DNA of 64,000 nt from Zymoseptoria tritici IPO323. Lineage: Eukaryota; Ascomycota; Dothideomycetes; Mycosphaerellales; Mycosphaerellaceae. Both the position numbers and the translations under genes were made by a program. Positions 1 through 11,793 of this stretch are shown here, in pieces; position 1 is the first letter of the stretch; the number at the start of each line of letters is the position of its first letter. The stretch spans positions 434,001-498,000 of the forward strand of contig NC_018200.1 in assembly GCF_000219625.1 (NCBI RefSeq), given 5' to 3'. The notes beneath the pieces are model-generated. The model saw nothing but the letters and a program-made list of their open reading frames with translations. It was not told where the DNA came from and made no database searches.

Positions 1-420
1 CCTCTCGCTCGGCGGCGAAATGCCCGTATCGATACCCTCAAGCTGCTACCCGCATATCCGTTGCCACCACGAATCCCGAACCTGAGCACCTGGAGATCGC
101 GGATGAGAAGGCGTACAAGGACAAATCGTGATGCCTGCCCCGGTATCAGAGACATCAAAATGCAGCGGAGAACCAAATCTTGGCTTGGAGTTGATCCAAA
201 AGCGTGCAGAAGGAGTGGATCGGAGCGTGTGAGAAGGAAGCAAGTGGATCGTCGCCGTGGCCATGCCGCTCGGATGTGAACCATCGGGAGGCAGTATCTC
301 AGCCCACCAAAGCGTACACCGAATCTCATGCGTGTCAGCAAACGACTTCAGGACCGACCGTGTGCTCCGGCGCCATGACGAACGAGGTCGCTAGAGAGCC
401 ACCGACGCCTGCGAACAGCC
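1..420. other. No supported gene
   Basis: The stretch holds only short overlapping frames on both strands (the longest about 90 codons), with no recognisable motif and no convincing intron signals. Base composition is GC-balanced, with no sign of CpA depletion. It may be the 5' part of the Ser/Thr-rich relic that follows, since one short plus-strand frame (61-279) shares its phase. That link is inference only. Confidence 0.5.
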
Positions 421-1065
421 GTGGCAGCAGTCGAGCTGCCCACCGATCACTACATCTCGATTGCAGCGATGCACCAGCATGACTTTGTTACCTGCGCGAT
501 CGACACAGTCAATGGAAGATGGAGAAGGAAGCGATTGCGATGGAATCGTCAAACAGAGGGAGATGATCAGGCAACTGCAGAACGGGCGCAGGAGGTAAGA
601 GAGTCTTCCACTTCTGCCACTGAATCTTCGACTGAATCGTCCACCAGCGCTGCGGAGTCCTGTACCGACCTGATCGGATACTCCACCTTTTGCACTGGAT
701 CTTAAACTGAATCTTCCACCAGCGCTACGGTGATCTCTACGTCCCCGATCGGACATTTCAATCCGTCTAGCCTTGCGACCGCCACCAAAAGCGCCACCGA
801 GACGTCATCCAGCGAGACGCAATCCACGTCCGCGAAAGACGTCACCAGCTCAACGAGAAGCGGTTTGACCACGTCGGCTCAAGAAACCCCTACATCGGAT
901 ACTGCCAGCTCCACCAGCGCTCAGGAGAGTACCAACGAGTCTAGGAGAACTGTGACCGCATACCATCCTACAGAAGGCGAGTTGACCTGGCACGTCTATG
1001 CAAGTCGACAAGTCAAACACATTTGCTATACCTGGAAGCAACGAGCGAGGCTGTGCAAGAGATGA
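421..1065 (+). pseudogene. Ser/Thr-rich (mucin-like) reading frame broken by one stop
   Basis: One plus-strand phase runs from 421 to 1065 and is interrupted only by a TAA at 703-705. The same type of low-complexity sequence continues on both sides. Short repeats such as TESSTSA occur before the stop (about 600-660) and directly after it (706-729), so the two halves belong to one ancestral frame. Composition is dominated by Ser, Thr and Ala, as in fungal cell-surface mucin-like or GPI-anchored proteins. I see no signal peptide, GPI site or named domain, so the function is unassigned. The antisense frame (391-756) is a shadow of the repeats. The stop could also lie in a small intron, but no good splice pair flanks it. 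Confidence 0.4.
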
Positions 1066-3479
1066 TTCGCGGCCTTCCAAGAGTGTCACTCAAAATTGCC
1101 CGGTCTTCCAAGCGAGCGGTACGTGTTCGCGTCGCTCCTCTACACGCAAGACGACAACAAGAAATATCAACCTACGTCAAGCGCCACGAAAGAGCCTCGA
1201 TTCGCAGTCGCAGAAGGATAGGCCAAGAATGCGAAGGGACTCGAGGACGAGATGCATTCGGCATTTCACAGCACCACATTGCAGGTGTCTGATCTTGGCG
1301 CCACAGGCATGTCCGAAATAGCACATACCTTACCCTGGTAATCCTGCCCATGGGAATGCGGTCTCTGCCGAGGCCGAAATCGACATTCCCTCGCTACAAG
1401 AAGCCGACGCCGGGACAGTCCCACGCACGAGCAAGCTGGATTCGACTGGTTACCGCAGAAAGTTAGCCACGAAGATTAATGGAAAGTTCTGGGCAAGGGC
1501 AGTGAGGTGCCGGAAAGGAAGAGTGACGAGCAGAGTAGAGGAGGCTGGAAAGATCGAAATGCACCGAAACGAGATGGGAGTCCTTTGGCTCGCGGCTTTG
1601 TTGTATGTTACTACTACTTGGACGAGCAGCAGATACCATGGATAGCGAAGCAGAGAGACGAGGCCTCACACGGTGTCACTTAGGAGTAAGGTTAGGTGCT
1701 GCAATGCAGCTTTGGTATTACTCCAACGCAAGATAGTTGAAACATCGAGAGCAGCTATACCGAACGGTAGCAATCCTCCCAGCACGGACAGTCTGGTGAT
1801 GAACGATATTCTACAGTCAAGCATTTCGACGACATCAGTCATTTGGTCAACTTACGATGGGTAGAGGCGATGCATTCAGCAGCACATCGACTATCGAGGA
1901 TCATCAACACAGCACACCTGGTAGTGGCGACACGGAAGAAGCATCGTCGCATCGACTATCGCACGAGACCCCACACACGACACTACAACCAGTAAGTGAT
2001 CCGCCATGGCTGCAGCAAGAGTCAGACGAGAAGTTGCGAGGACGCAACAGCGAAAGGTATGAATACCTCAATTCCACTCCCGGCGAGAGAGAGACCTCCT
2101 GAACAAGTCAATTTCATGTGCAGAGATCCTACCGGAACTCACTGGCCACGCAGAACACCGTCACACCGTAGGCGTCCCATCGACGCTCCCTGGTCTTGAC
2201 CGCCTTCACCAAGGAAGGCATACACGTTGTCAAGAAAGCCCAAGTCGGCGTCCACATTACGAAGAGAAGCACAATTCGACCTCCTCACGCCTGCAGCGTC
2301 CTCATTCAACCGCGCTACCGATAGTTAAAAAGGAAGAGGACAAGTACTCCAAACTCACGGAACTATCAAGTACGACTGGCGTTGTCAACCGTTTCTACGT
2401 ACCTCTCTTCTGACCACACGCCGTTCCCGAACTAACGCCGCACTATTGCCATCCGGCTATCTTGTAAGCAGAGTCCAATCTGCAGCGAAGTCGAGAGCAC
2501 GAACAACGGCGGCGTTCATTAATCGCGCGTTCCCGCCGCTTTCTAGCCGAGACCAGGAGGTCGGGCCCTTTCACTAGTGGACAAGACGTTTAAGGTTCGA
2601 TGGCCGCATTCCCGACAAGAGCGCAAAGTTGACATTAACCTAGTGGCGGAGGAAGACACGGGTGCCGAAGAGAATGAAGTTGCCAAGCTGTATCAAAAGA
2701 AGGATCTGATAGTGGAGGAACTCACTGTTTTGATTGGAGATGCTAACCGAGACTTCCATCAAGGGAGAAAGTCGCTGGTGGAGGCAGACATCGGCTGATC
2801 TCGAGGCGCAAGCTTCACACTGAGGCATCTCCCCTTTGAGACAGTAAAGCAGTCCAAGGATGTCGGGCATGTGCAGGATGCTGCTGCTCTCTAGATGCCT
2901 AGCTTTTATCTTCATTCTTCCTAAGAGGTTTTGCAGTCCTCACGGGTGATTGCGAATTTCATTTTTTGGGTCATGATCTTAAAACGCCGCGATGTTGGAC
3001 CTTGAAGTTCTGCCGATTCAAATGTCGGAGTACGGATGCGAGATCTGCGTATGTTTTTCGGGGTTTTCACTCTACGCCTCCAAGGAGAAGAGTCTGAGCA
3101 ATCTTCTCACTCTGCTTCGCAGCAAGACGGACGGGTCTTGGTTACGAAAGACGCCTGGCGAGTCTTTCGCACCCGCACGATTGACTCGTTGATTCTCGAC
3201 GGCCATGAGGAGACTTGAGACAGGTAGAGTGGGAGGTAGCAGGCAATGATCGGTCACAAGAGAAACGCGGCCCTCAGAAGCGCGGCGGCTTGAATTGCTG
3301 GAACTCGTATGGCTGCGGTTTACGAGATGCCATAGTAAGCCTCCAAACGGCGTGCACTTCACATCAGGCGGAACGCTGCATCTTCAGCAAATTCGGTGGG
3401 AGGAAGATTCGGTGGTTCCGGGACAAGGTCGTTCTGTTCGGGTGATGATGGGGGAGGGCGACAGCAAAGGCTTGAAGCT
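1066..3479. other. No clear gene; short frames only
   Basis: This is GC-balanced DNA with frames below about 95 codons on both strands. The most protein-like is a plus-strand frame at 2577-2798 (73 codons, charged, ending EADIG), which could be an exon or relic. It has no recognisable domain and no continuation in flanking frames. I see no repeats, tRNA or RIP-type composition here. Confidence 0.4.
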
Positions 3480-3630
3480 GTATTGCGGCACTGACTGTGC
3501 TGCTCGAAGTTATTGCGGCACTTGACGGTGCTGCTCGAAGTTATTGCAGCACTTGACGGTGCTGCTCGAAGTTATTGCGGCACTTGACGGTGCTGCTATG
3601 AGTTATTGCGGCACTTGACGGTGCTGCGAG
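3480..3630 (+). repeat. 31-bp tandem repeat, five copies, hairpin-forming
   Basis: Five tandem copies begin near 3479, 3510, 3541, 3572 and 3603. The first is slightly divergent and the last is truncated. Each contains GC[G/A]GCAC, then TTGACG, then GTGCTGC. In the third copy the arms GCAGCAC and GTGCTGC are perfectly complementary around a TTGACG loop. The array directly abuts the unrelated 40-bp hairpin repeat at 3636. No open frame runs through it. Function is unknown. Confidence 0.85.
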
Positions 3631-3635
3631 AATTT

Positions 3636-3715
3636 GACGATATGTTGGCCTGAGGCATAATGATCGTCAACTTTCGACGATATGTTGGCCTGAGGCCTAA
3701 TGATCGTCAACTTCG
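3636..3715 (-). repeat. Dispersed hairpin repeat, locus 1 (two 40-bp units)
   Basis: Two units with a period of 40 bp (starts 3636 and 3676) share GACGATATGTTGGCCTGAGG and end in TGATCGTCAAC. Read on the minus strand they match the units at about 28.06 kb and 42.14 kb: CCTCAGGCC[A/G]ACATATCGTC followed by an inverted TTGACGAT. The unit contains the palindrome GGCCTGAGGCC (in one copy) and complementary GACGAT and ATCGTC arms. It is part of a three-locus family within this window. Confidence 0.85.
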
Positions 3716-5372
3716 CGATCCGCCTGGCGGATCAATGCTGTCAGACCTGCCCAACTGATGGTCTGTGCCCAATTGATGGTCTGAGCAAAATTGATTTTTT
3801 TTCTGAGTCTGACGAGTCGCCAACATGTCCCGACGTTACCACCCGACCATCCACGGCGATGCGGCGCACCTCGCTGCGGCATCTCCCGGCTCTGGCACTC
3901 TTCATCCGGTCGAATCTCTGGAATCGAAATTACCAACGTTTCACATCCCGCAGATGCACCTACAATCCGTCCTACTGCGAGACCGACATCTCCCTTCCTT
4001 CGACCTGGTCCGCAACCCTTGCGCTTCTGGGGAGCAGGAGAGGGAGTCAGACAGCCTTCCTGATTAGCTCGCGACGGCGGCTAAGTGTCGAGCAGCGCAA
4101 GAAGATGAAGGAAGAACGCGAGGAGGAGGTGTGGGATAGCACATCTGATGGCGTGATCTCCAGGCTACCACCTCGTAGAGGATTCCGAGGACGGCACGGT
4201 CGATAGCACAGTTGATGGCACGACCGTCAAGCTGCGACCTTACCAAATTGAATCTGCTCGATGATGGCGGAACCCGACCGAGACGACACATCTCCAGAAG
4301 AATCGAAAGACATCCGAGAATCTGTTTCGCCGAAGACTGGAAATTTGAGACCCGACCAAGACGTGACACATCAGGAAGGGAGAGAAGCAGGCTGTTGAGA
4401 TATACATTGCAAGCTCCGCCTCATGGTGTGCATTTCCGTTAACTCCCAACAGTGCATCCCAAACCTCAGTTCCAATGGTCATTCCGAGCGATGCACAAAA
4501 AGAGAGGTCTGTGTTGTGCTAAGCCTGACTGTGTACCTGTCCAGATCTTCTCCGTCCTTTGCAATCGCATCCAGCTCTTTGCAGCAACCACTAACACACA
4601 TCGGCACGTCTACCTAGCCCCCTCCGGCAGTACCGGCGCGACATACAAGTCCGCGCAGCGACTTTTGGGCCCGTCGGCGGGCCAAGCAAGTTGGCATTGC
4701 TGTATCGTCTGTATGAATGCCGTGGCACGGAGAATGCGTCGCTTGCTAGGCAAAGGCGTGCGGAACATGTCAATGCTATGGCAAGGATGGCTACGTTTCG
4801 TCTTCACAGCGTCCGCCGGCACGGTCTGACTCTCAGTGAGACCAACATGGCCGCGTGTCGCGAGCGGATACTTCACAAGTTGCAGCATGCTGGGAGAGGC
4901 GGACGCTCTGGCATCCGGGTGCGGGGGATGGAGAGGCAGTTTGAGAAGTTGGCGGAGGCGCTGAGGATAGTGGGCGTGGTAGTGGAGACGATGAGGGGGC
5001 CGGTGATGCAGGCGGAAGGGGCGCGGCGGGGAGGGCGACGAGGTTGTGGACGAGGTTAGCGAGGTTGTAGGAAGCGGCGCGGCGGGCGGAGAAGCTGGGG
5101 CGGAGATGGGTTCGGGAGCCGGAGAAGGGAAGATTCGGAAGTCGGGATGATTTCAGGTAGAGCTAGACGACGGGAGGTACTTGAGGTAATGTTTAAGGTA
5201 GGCACAAAGTGCAAGCGGTGCGTGCAGTGATATCATCCTCCACCTCCACACGCTTCCAACCTAGCAACGTTATGACTGACGCGCGCTCACGTCTGGTTGA
5301 ATGCCGGCTGATGCTGATCCTCGAGCTAACTGAGTTTCGGCATCCTCCCGCAATGCCCTCGGGCAACAAATT
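3716..5372. other. No supported gene; overlapping short frames
   Basis: Several frames of 80-170 codons overlap on both strands (for example plus 3700-4206, plus 4691-5059, minus 4064-4369). None has a recognisable domain. The most protein-like piece is plus 4820-5060, which contains a charged stretch around RQFEKLAEALRIVG. I cannot tell a real exon from chance in this GC-balanced DNA. Confidence 0.35.
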
Positions 5373-7472
5373 ATGGCGAAACCCCATCAGCATCTCGGCA
5401 GCAACCTTCAGTGTCAACCCGAACAGCATCAGGCTGCTCAGCCCTCGCGACGACCTCAACGAAGAGCGAACAATGCCGACACCGCGAGTCTAGCAGCGAT
5501 TGCGGGTCTGATCCGCTCCGCTCCCACCGTCCCCGTATTATCCTACCTCCGCGACACAGCCCTTGCTCGCTGGAAGGCCGCCTATCTTGCCCAACCGTTG
5601 GAGCAGCAATCATCCTTCGCATCCGAATTCCAAACGACCTTTCCCACCGAACACGAGGCTCTGACCAAAGCCATTCCCTACTCGCCACGATGCTCCACTC
5701 TCGTGAAATGGCTGGCGGACAAGAGCAAGTGGAAACTGCAGGCGCTGGAAGTGTTCGCCGTCTTTGGAACGCGGTCGGAGCAACGACTGAAAGAAGTCAA
5801 GGTTATTGCTGGCATGTGTAAGAGGGAGAAGGGCATGGCGTTGGTGCAGGGCCTGAACAAGAGGGATCACGATGGTTACGTGAATGTCAGGAGTTACAAG
5901 GCCGTGGTTGCGCAGCTCGAGAAGGAAGGGTGTGAGAGAGCACCGACACGGTCCAGGCGGAATGGCGTGCCCAGGGGAACGGTGGAGGGCAAGGATACAG
6001 GGCAGTCAGAGCAGAGCATCGCGCAATGCGATGAAGAGGTTGAAGGGCAGAGCGCCGAGCAGAGTCACAAAGGTGTGGAAGGGCAGAGCGTGGAGCAGAG
6101 TCACAAAGATGATGAAGGGCATAGCGTGGAGCAGAGTCGTGAGGATGATGAAGGGCAGAGCGTGGAGCAGAGTCGTAAAGACGATGAGGACCAAGGCATC
6201 GCGCAGAGTCACAAAGACCGTCGACAGCCGAGTTGTGAAGACGACCAAGAACAAGGCGCCGAGTCAAGTGTGGAGCGAAGCGTCGAAAAGCGTCGAGGCG
6301 GACACGAACCCGACTTGCTTGACGTGAGCAACGTCTTTTCCCGTGGCGACGACGGTGAATTGGATGTCTACTTTGCTGATGATGATGCTGGTGGTGACGG
6401 CGATGAGACGGAGTCTGGTCCCATCGAGGATTCGGCACGTGACGTGTTGTCCAGGCATGCGACGGCAAGTTCTTTCCCACGCCACCTTCCACATTCGCGA
6501 CCTCATCAAAGCGGAAGCCGACTTTTCCACAGCCGACCTCTGGAACACGAAACCTTTCTTCAATCCCCACCTCGATCTCCATCGCCACCCCACGTCACAT
6601 TCGTAGACGCGCACACACAAACCACGCCGGTGATTCCTACAAGCACCATGTCCACGATCAACACCGCGCCCGGTCCCGCCGCCGCCTGGCCACGTCCCAC
6701 GGCTGCAGAGCCCACGAACAAACGCCGGCGGATGGAGGAGGGCCCATGCGCGTCAGTCGACGTCGACACAACTCAGCTTGCTGCATGTTTCAAGAGCCTA
6801 GGAGTGGAGGATGCGCCCACGCAGATCTCTGATCTACTGGACGGCGGCGACACGGAATGGAGTGTGAGGGCTTGGGTCTTGAAGGGCGCTCTTGAGCTGT
6901 TGCAGACACCTGGAACTCCAATCACCCACACGCCTGCCGCGTTGATGCAGAACCTGCAGTCCCACGCTTCGTGCTCTCTGGAACCGATCAAGTCTGAGCC
7001 AAGCGGTGACGAAATCACGGATGCTGCACTGCTCGCGGCCAGAATTCGAGCGGCTGAGGTCGAGGCGGAGCACAAAGCGCTGGGCGTCGCTCGAGAGGTA
7101 CAATTCGGAATCTCGGAGATGGTGAAATCTACAACCAATCAGATCAACGACGAGACGCTCAAGGCACAGCGGCGGAAATGTGCGGGCTTCACGGAAATTA
7201 TCGAAAAGCTCGATCCTCATCAAGACAGTGAGAACATTAAGCTACTCGAAAATTCGCGGAGTGCTGCGGAGAGCCGTCTGAAGGAAATGGAGGGGTGGGT
7301 GGGCAAGAAGGATCAGCTGGTGGAAGTGGTCCGCGACCATCATGATTCATACTCCAAAGCCGTGATGCGCATCAGCAAGAGAGTCGTTACAAACAGGAAG
7401 CGGGTAGACCAGATCGCAGTCCTTCTTTCGACAGCGGAGCTCTCTACGCCCTTCACGACTTCACATGCTTAA
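5373..7472 (+). CDS. 699-aa hypothetical protein with acidic 12-residue repeats and C-terminal coiled coil
   Basis: This is the longest open frame in the window (699 codons, no intron needed) and the best candidate for an intact gene. The N-terminal third (about residues 45-195) is Ala/Leu-rich, apparently helical and globular. Residues 224-283 are five tandem 12-residue repeats of the type EGQSVEQSHKDD (36 bp each). An acidic stretch with FADDDAGGDGDE follows, then a Pro/His/Ser-rich linker. A basic cluster KRRR lies at about residues 450-453 and could act as a nuclear localisation signal. The C-terminal 130 residues are charged and heptad-like, consistent with a coiled coil. ATGG at the start gives a purine-free but G+4 context. 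I recognise no named family. Nuclear location and protein-protein interaction are guesses from composition. There are no RIP-type stops. Confidence 0.65.
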   Translation: MAKPHQHLGSNLQCQPEQHQAAQPSRRPQRRANNADTASLAAIAGLIRSAPTVPVLSYLRDTALARWKAAYLAQPLEQQSSFASEFQTTFPTEHEALTKAIPYSPRCSTLVKWLADKSKWKLQALEVFAVFGTRSEQRLKEVKVIAGMCKREKGMALVQGLNKRDHDGYVNVRSYKAVVAQLEKEGCERAPTRSRRNGVPRGTVEGKDTGQSEQSIAQCDEEVEGQSAEQSHKGVEGQSVEQSHKDDEGHSVEQSREDDEGQSVEQSRKDDEDQGIAQSHKDRRQPSCEDDQEQGAESSVERSVEKRRGGHEPDLLDVSNVFSRGDDGELDVYFADDDAGGDGDETESGPIEDSARDVLSRHATASSFPRHLPHSRPHQSGSRLFHSRPLEHETFLQSPPRSPSPPHVTFVDAHTQTTPVIPTSTMSTINTAPGPAAAWPRPTAAEPTNKRRRMEEGPCASVDVDTTQLAACFKSLGVEDAPTQISDLLDGGDTEWSVRAWVLKGALELLQTPGTPITHTPAALMQNLQSHASCSLEPIKSEPSGDEITDAALLAARIRAAEVEAEHKALGVAREVQFGISEMVKSTTNQINDETLKAQRRKCAGFTEIIEKLDPHQDSENIKLLENSRSAAESRLKEMEGWVGKKDQLVEVVRDHHDSYSKAVMRISKRVVTNRKRVDQIAVLLSTAELSTPFTTSHA
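6042..6221 (+). repeat. 36-bp in-frame tandem repeat, five copies
   Basis: Five consecutive 36-bp units encode EGQSAEQSHKGV-like 12-mers (residues 224-283 of the 699-aa frame). The period is a multiple of three, so changes in copy number keep the frame. The last unit is the most diverged and a sixth, poor unit may follow. Confidence 0.85.
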
Positions 7473-8401
7473 GATCGACCCGAGGATAAGATGGTGAGAT
7501 GCTCCCTGTCAAAGCTCCCTTTATCCTTCCTTGCTGACACAAGAACAGGTGCTACGCCTTGCTGGTCGTAGAACATTGTCCTCCCAGTCTGAACACCATC
7601 TGAGGGCTACAAGGAGGGATGCTGCAGGATGGAGGTCATATGAATTACGTGTACGTATGTTACGGTTTTGATGAACTGCTGGTGGAATGGTACCATAATC
7701 CTCGTTCAATACAGCACTGAATCGAAGGTTTTGATCGGCATCATTCGCCCATGGAGAAGACCTCTGGCATGTATCTCCGACTACCAGAATATTCCACTAA
7801 TCTGTAGTGACATGTCCACTCTCTCATCAAATACACTTCGTCGCCACGGCACTTGGAGCAGTCGTTACTAGTATGATAGCCCATCCAGTGGCTTCCAAGT
7901 CTGAGCCTTCCCCGCCTGGTTCGCCAATGATCATCGTGAACTTCGCTAATGATCATCGTGAACTTCCACCACCGCTCGCCGCGAAAATCTACGCCTCAAC
8001 CGACTTGGCCGAGGGCAGACCTAGACCCAGGCCCGTCTCACGCCGGCCAGCGCGATAAAGACGTTTGGCGCAGACGCTCACCTGCGCCGCAGCTCTAGCA
8101 TGCCCCTTCCCAAGGCCGTACACCAACTGCACGGTCTGAGAGTCGCTCAATTGAGGCCGCCCATCCTGTGGATGTGGGCCCATCGGACAAAAAGGCCTCG
8201 CACACGCAAAACCAGGCTGTGCCCTCACGCTTTCGCCGGACGTATGCACCGGCTCGTTGCTCTTTCGCGAACCGCCCAGTCCAGCTTCGGCTAGAGAACG
8301 CGTTCCATCAGCTTGAGCAGATGGACGTTGTTCGAATTTCCGGAGGTGGACATGGATCAACCGGGGCCTCTTTACCCTTCCTACGCGCGACACGTTGAGC
8401 C
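7473..8401. other. Intergenic; short direct repeat
   Basis: Only frames of 60-190 codons without domains are present (the longest is minus 7989-8555). A perfect direct repeat of a unit containing AATGATCATCGTGAACTTC with a period of about 22 bp lies at 7924-7967. It is faintly reminiscent of the TGATCGTCAACTT part of the dispersed hairpin repeat, but not clearly related. No RIP signature is visible. Confidence 0.45.
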
Positions 8402-8812
8402 ATGTTGTCGGCGCAGCTCCAACTTCACCATAATATATGCGCAGGCGAAGAAGATGGCGTCGCCATAGCCGCTGCGACCTCTCTTCGCGCATCCGTCTCC
8501 GAGTCGAGCTGGGACCCGATCTTCGGCAGCGACGACGGTACCGGCGACCCGACACATTCTCCCTCTTCTAGCAGATTTTCCGATACCTCCTCCTCCGACA
8601 CCTCCTCCTCCGACATCTCCTCCTCCGACATCTCCTCCTAGCAGACTCGCCGTGCGCTCGCGAAGTTGAAAGTCTTGGAGAGATACACTGCACTTTTCTC
8701 GACGTGCCGCGAAACCACCCCTACGACCACCACCACCCCCACCATGTCCGAAACGATGGACGACCGCGCTATCCTTGCCGGGTGCAGGATATGCTGCCCT
8801 CAAAGGCAGTAG
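8402..8812 (+). pseudogene. Ser/Asp-repeat reading frame with one in-frame TAG
   Basis: A plus-strand frame starting at 8402 encodes a Ser-rich segment ending in repeated SSSDT/SSSDI units (8585-8638). It meets TAG at 8639-8641 and then continues in the same phase to a TAG at 8810-8812. The continuation reads as ordinary protein (LAKLKVLERYTALF, then a Thr/Pro stretch and MDDRAILAGCRICC). The simplest reading is one ancestral frame of about 135 codons with a single nonsense change. The antisense frame (8381-8803, Gly-rich) is likely a shadow of the Ser/Asp repeats. No family is recognised. Confidence 0.35.
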
Positions 8813-11793
8813 TATCAGCAGACGACGATGTGCTTCGGACTCGAGCCGGACTCCGCACTGCGCAAAGTCCTAGTCGCCTTCTACTTGCCGTCGGGGTGGG
8901 CGGACTAAGATTGCTCTTCCGCATCTCGGGATGTTGTATTGGATGGGACAGAAAGGCGGGGAACGGAGGGAGGGATGCGGCATGCGGTCTCTGACCTTCA
9001 ACGCTCTGTCGGAGGACCGAGCACATGATCATCACCGATGCTAGTGGATAGCGAGGTTCCTCGACATGACCATTTTCCAAGTCGGAGTCGGATCGCGAGT
9101 AGAGCATTAGAACTCCATTCTCCTCACCGCATGATACCATGCCTGGCCTCATCATTCCCGCTCCGCCACTCCCCGCTGCCTCCACCCCTTCTATCTAGCC
9201 ATATCTTCAAAAGCTCTGCCGAGGCTTCAGGTCCCTGCTCAGGCCACCTCCCGTTGGCCATGGCTTAGAAACGTGGTGCTTATTCTACGAAGCGTGTCCC
9301 GTGCGCCTGTCTGCCGAACACCATTTCACCGCTCGGCTATCACTTGGTGTGCTACCGGCTTATATAGGCGAGATGGCGCTACTCTGCAGTGCCAGTGCCA
9401 TTAAGGAGCCGTCGTAGCAAAATCCTTGTTTCGTCATAGCAAGAGTTTTGGCGACGAGCAACGCTGCTGGAAGAAATCATTGCTGGGTGGAGGCTTTGCG
9501 ATCAAGGACCATCCTCCTCTGGAGCGACACTGCGATCGACAAGACGGTCATCTGCTATCCGAAGCCCAGTCGACTGTAAGTCATTCACCATTCCGCATGG
9601 TCTCGCTCGACTTCGATTAGTCAAATCTTTCTCGGATCGATCAACCCTGTCTTCGACGTCCTGGATCAAGCCGTATTCACTCATCCGCATTGATTCATCG
9701 AGAAGTGTCCACTCAACTCACCAGACCTTCATCCAATTGACGGCGTCCACCACTGAGAAGAGGTCTTGCTTGGGGACTGGAAATGGACGATGTTAACGAG
9801 GCGGGAAAATGATATAGACCTCGTTAGAAGGATGGCTTATGTGCAGGGCGACAACGACGACCATGTGAGAATTGATGGCCATGTCAACGGATCCCTGACT
9901 CGGAGCCGGAACCCGCAAGGTGCTCTGATTTTCCTTCCCCGAAGTCTGCTGCATTTCGATCCGCAGTCCGCGGACTCCGGCCTGTACAGCGGCGAGGACG
10001 GCGGCGGATTCAGGGCTATGCACTCTATGGCAGATGGCATGGAAGAGTCCATCTCGGATAAGGTCGGTCGTTAAGGGTTCGGAGAGTGACGAGATAGGAG
10101 GTCTGTTCGTCTGCTTCGGCAGCTTTGAATTCGCTGTACTGCTGGAGAGGCGGATGAGACGGGGTAGCGATGGCGTCGTTGCTGTAAGGTGGAGCGTCCA
10201 AGTTGCTACCTACTCCGTGATCGCTCGACCGGCATTCCGACGTTTTGGTGCGATGTGGTATGCGATGGGGGCAGTATGCTGCCTAGAAAAAGCGAAGAAT
10301 TCGACCATGTGGGATATCTCTCGCTACGAGATTGCGAAGACTGACTATTCCGTAGCGTGTCTGCTATGGCGAGCTGGCTGTAGCGCGATCATCTAGTGCT
10401 CGGGATTGGTGACGAAGGGACTGGCCCTGATGATAGCCGATGAACGGAATTCCCGCTCTGTAGATGATGCTGGCTCTGACGATGCTGATTCTGGCGAGGC
10501 TGGGTCTGGCGATGATGGTTATGGTGATGTCGGTTCTGTTGATGGTGGTTCTTCGGGAGGCGGAGTTGAATGGATGGCAGGGCGGGCGCGGTCATCCTCA
10601 TCGAAAGCGATTGTGACAACATCACACGGATCGAGATCCTTGGGATCCAGAGTGCCGTCCCGGAAAAAATCTCCCCAGCTTTTACGAGCATGCCATAGAT
10701 GCGGGAGGGCATGCAGTCGCTCGGGACAGCTTTGGCAATTGTAAAGCGGTAGAACTTAAGCGGAACTTCTTCTATTGTAAGCTTAAGCAGTATACACACA
10801 TTCTCCTCGCTATGACTGAGGAACGCAGTGTATACAATCCCTCACGACGTTGCGGAGAAGCGCCCGTTGCAACTCCAGATTGCGTCGCGCAAATGGACAC
10901 AGCTGCGCCGAGTTGCTTACGCCCATAACAAACCGAGCTCCTGCTGAGTACGAGATGCAAAGCGAAACGTCTGGACAAGTATACAAGAAACGAAGACTTA
11001 AGCTCCACCTAGCATCTGGCACTTTCAGCAATCTCTGAGAAACCTCGTGAACGTTAATATCTCCTCCAATAGACTGCGTGTTGCTGGATTACAGGCTCTC
11101 CCAGCCACAGTCCTCATGGTGCATCGCATTTCAGATGGAGGGTTCGACGAGGTAGGATATTGCCAAGGTACCTTCATAAAAGGCGGAGAAGCTCTAGGGA
11201 GGATTGGACGAGGTGGAATTAATGAAGGAAGCGTTGTTGCAGAATCCTTATGGAAGGCGGAAGTTCCAAACCTCATGCGAAATGCGGCGGGAGTGTTTGC
11301 AAGTCTGTACGAGGCCGCCAGCTTGAATATCCTGGCTGTTTTCAGGCTGCCAGAAGCGCATTTCTTCTCGTTGTATCTTTTAATGCCTATTCTACGTCTC
11401 CAAGCAATCGAATAAAAGCATTCCTAATGTTTCTGGCGGCTTTGCAATACCCCAACCTCCCCAGCTCACCACGGACGACCATGTTCGTTGCTATCTCCCT
11501 ACATCCGCGTACTTCGACCTCGTCGTAACACATACGTTCGGCTCCCAATGATCCTGTGGGTGATTGATGAGTATCTGTGTCTTCTGTCCTTACCTTGGTG
11601 CTTGCTTGAATCAGGACAGACAGCTGGGCAACGACCAGATCAAAGTTATTGCCTGCTGCACAAATGCTTTTGCGATATCCCGGAGTGTTATAGTTCTATA
11701 TTCTACAGGTTTGTCAGGATTTTGACAGGGGTATTCCCGCAGAAGAATTTCAAGAACTACACACCGAGGCACGCAACACGCGCACGAACGACC
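8813..11793. other. No supported gene over about 3 kb
   Basis: GC-balanced DNA. The frames are short and overlap on both strands. A minus-strand segment at about 10389-10790 reads as protein in one phase (DPKDLDPCDVVTIAFDEDD followed by a Pro/Ser-rich tail) but has internal stops, so it may be a relic. I see no tRNA, no long repeats and no RIP signature. Confidence 0.4.
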
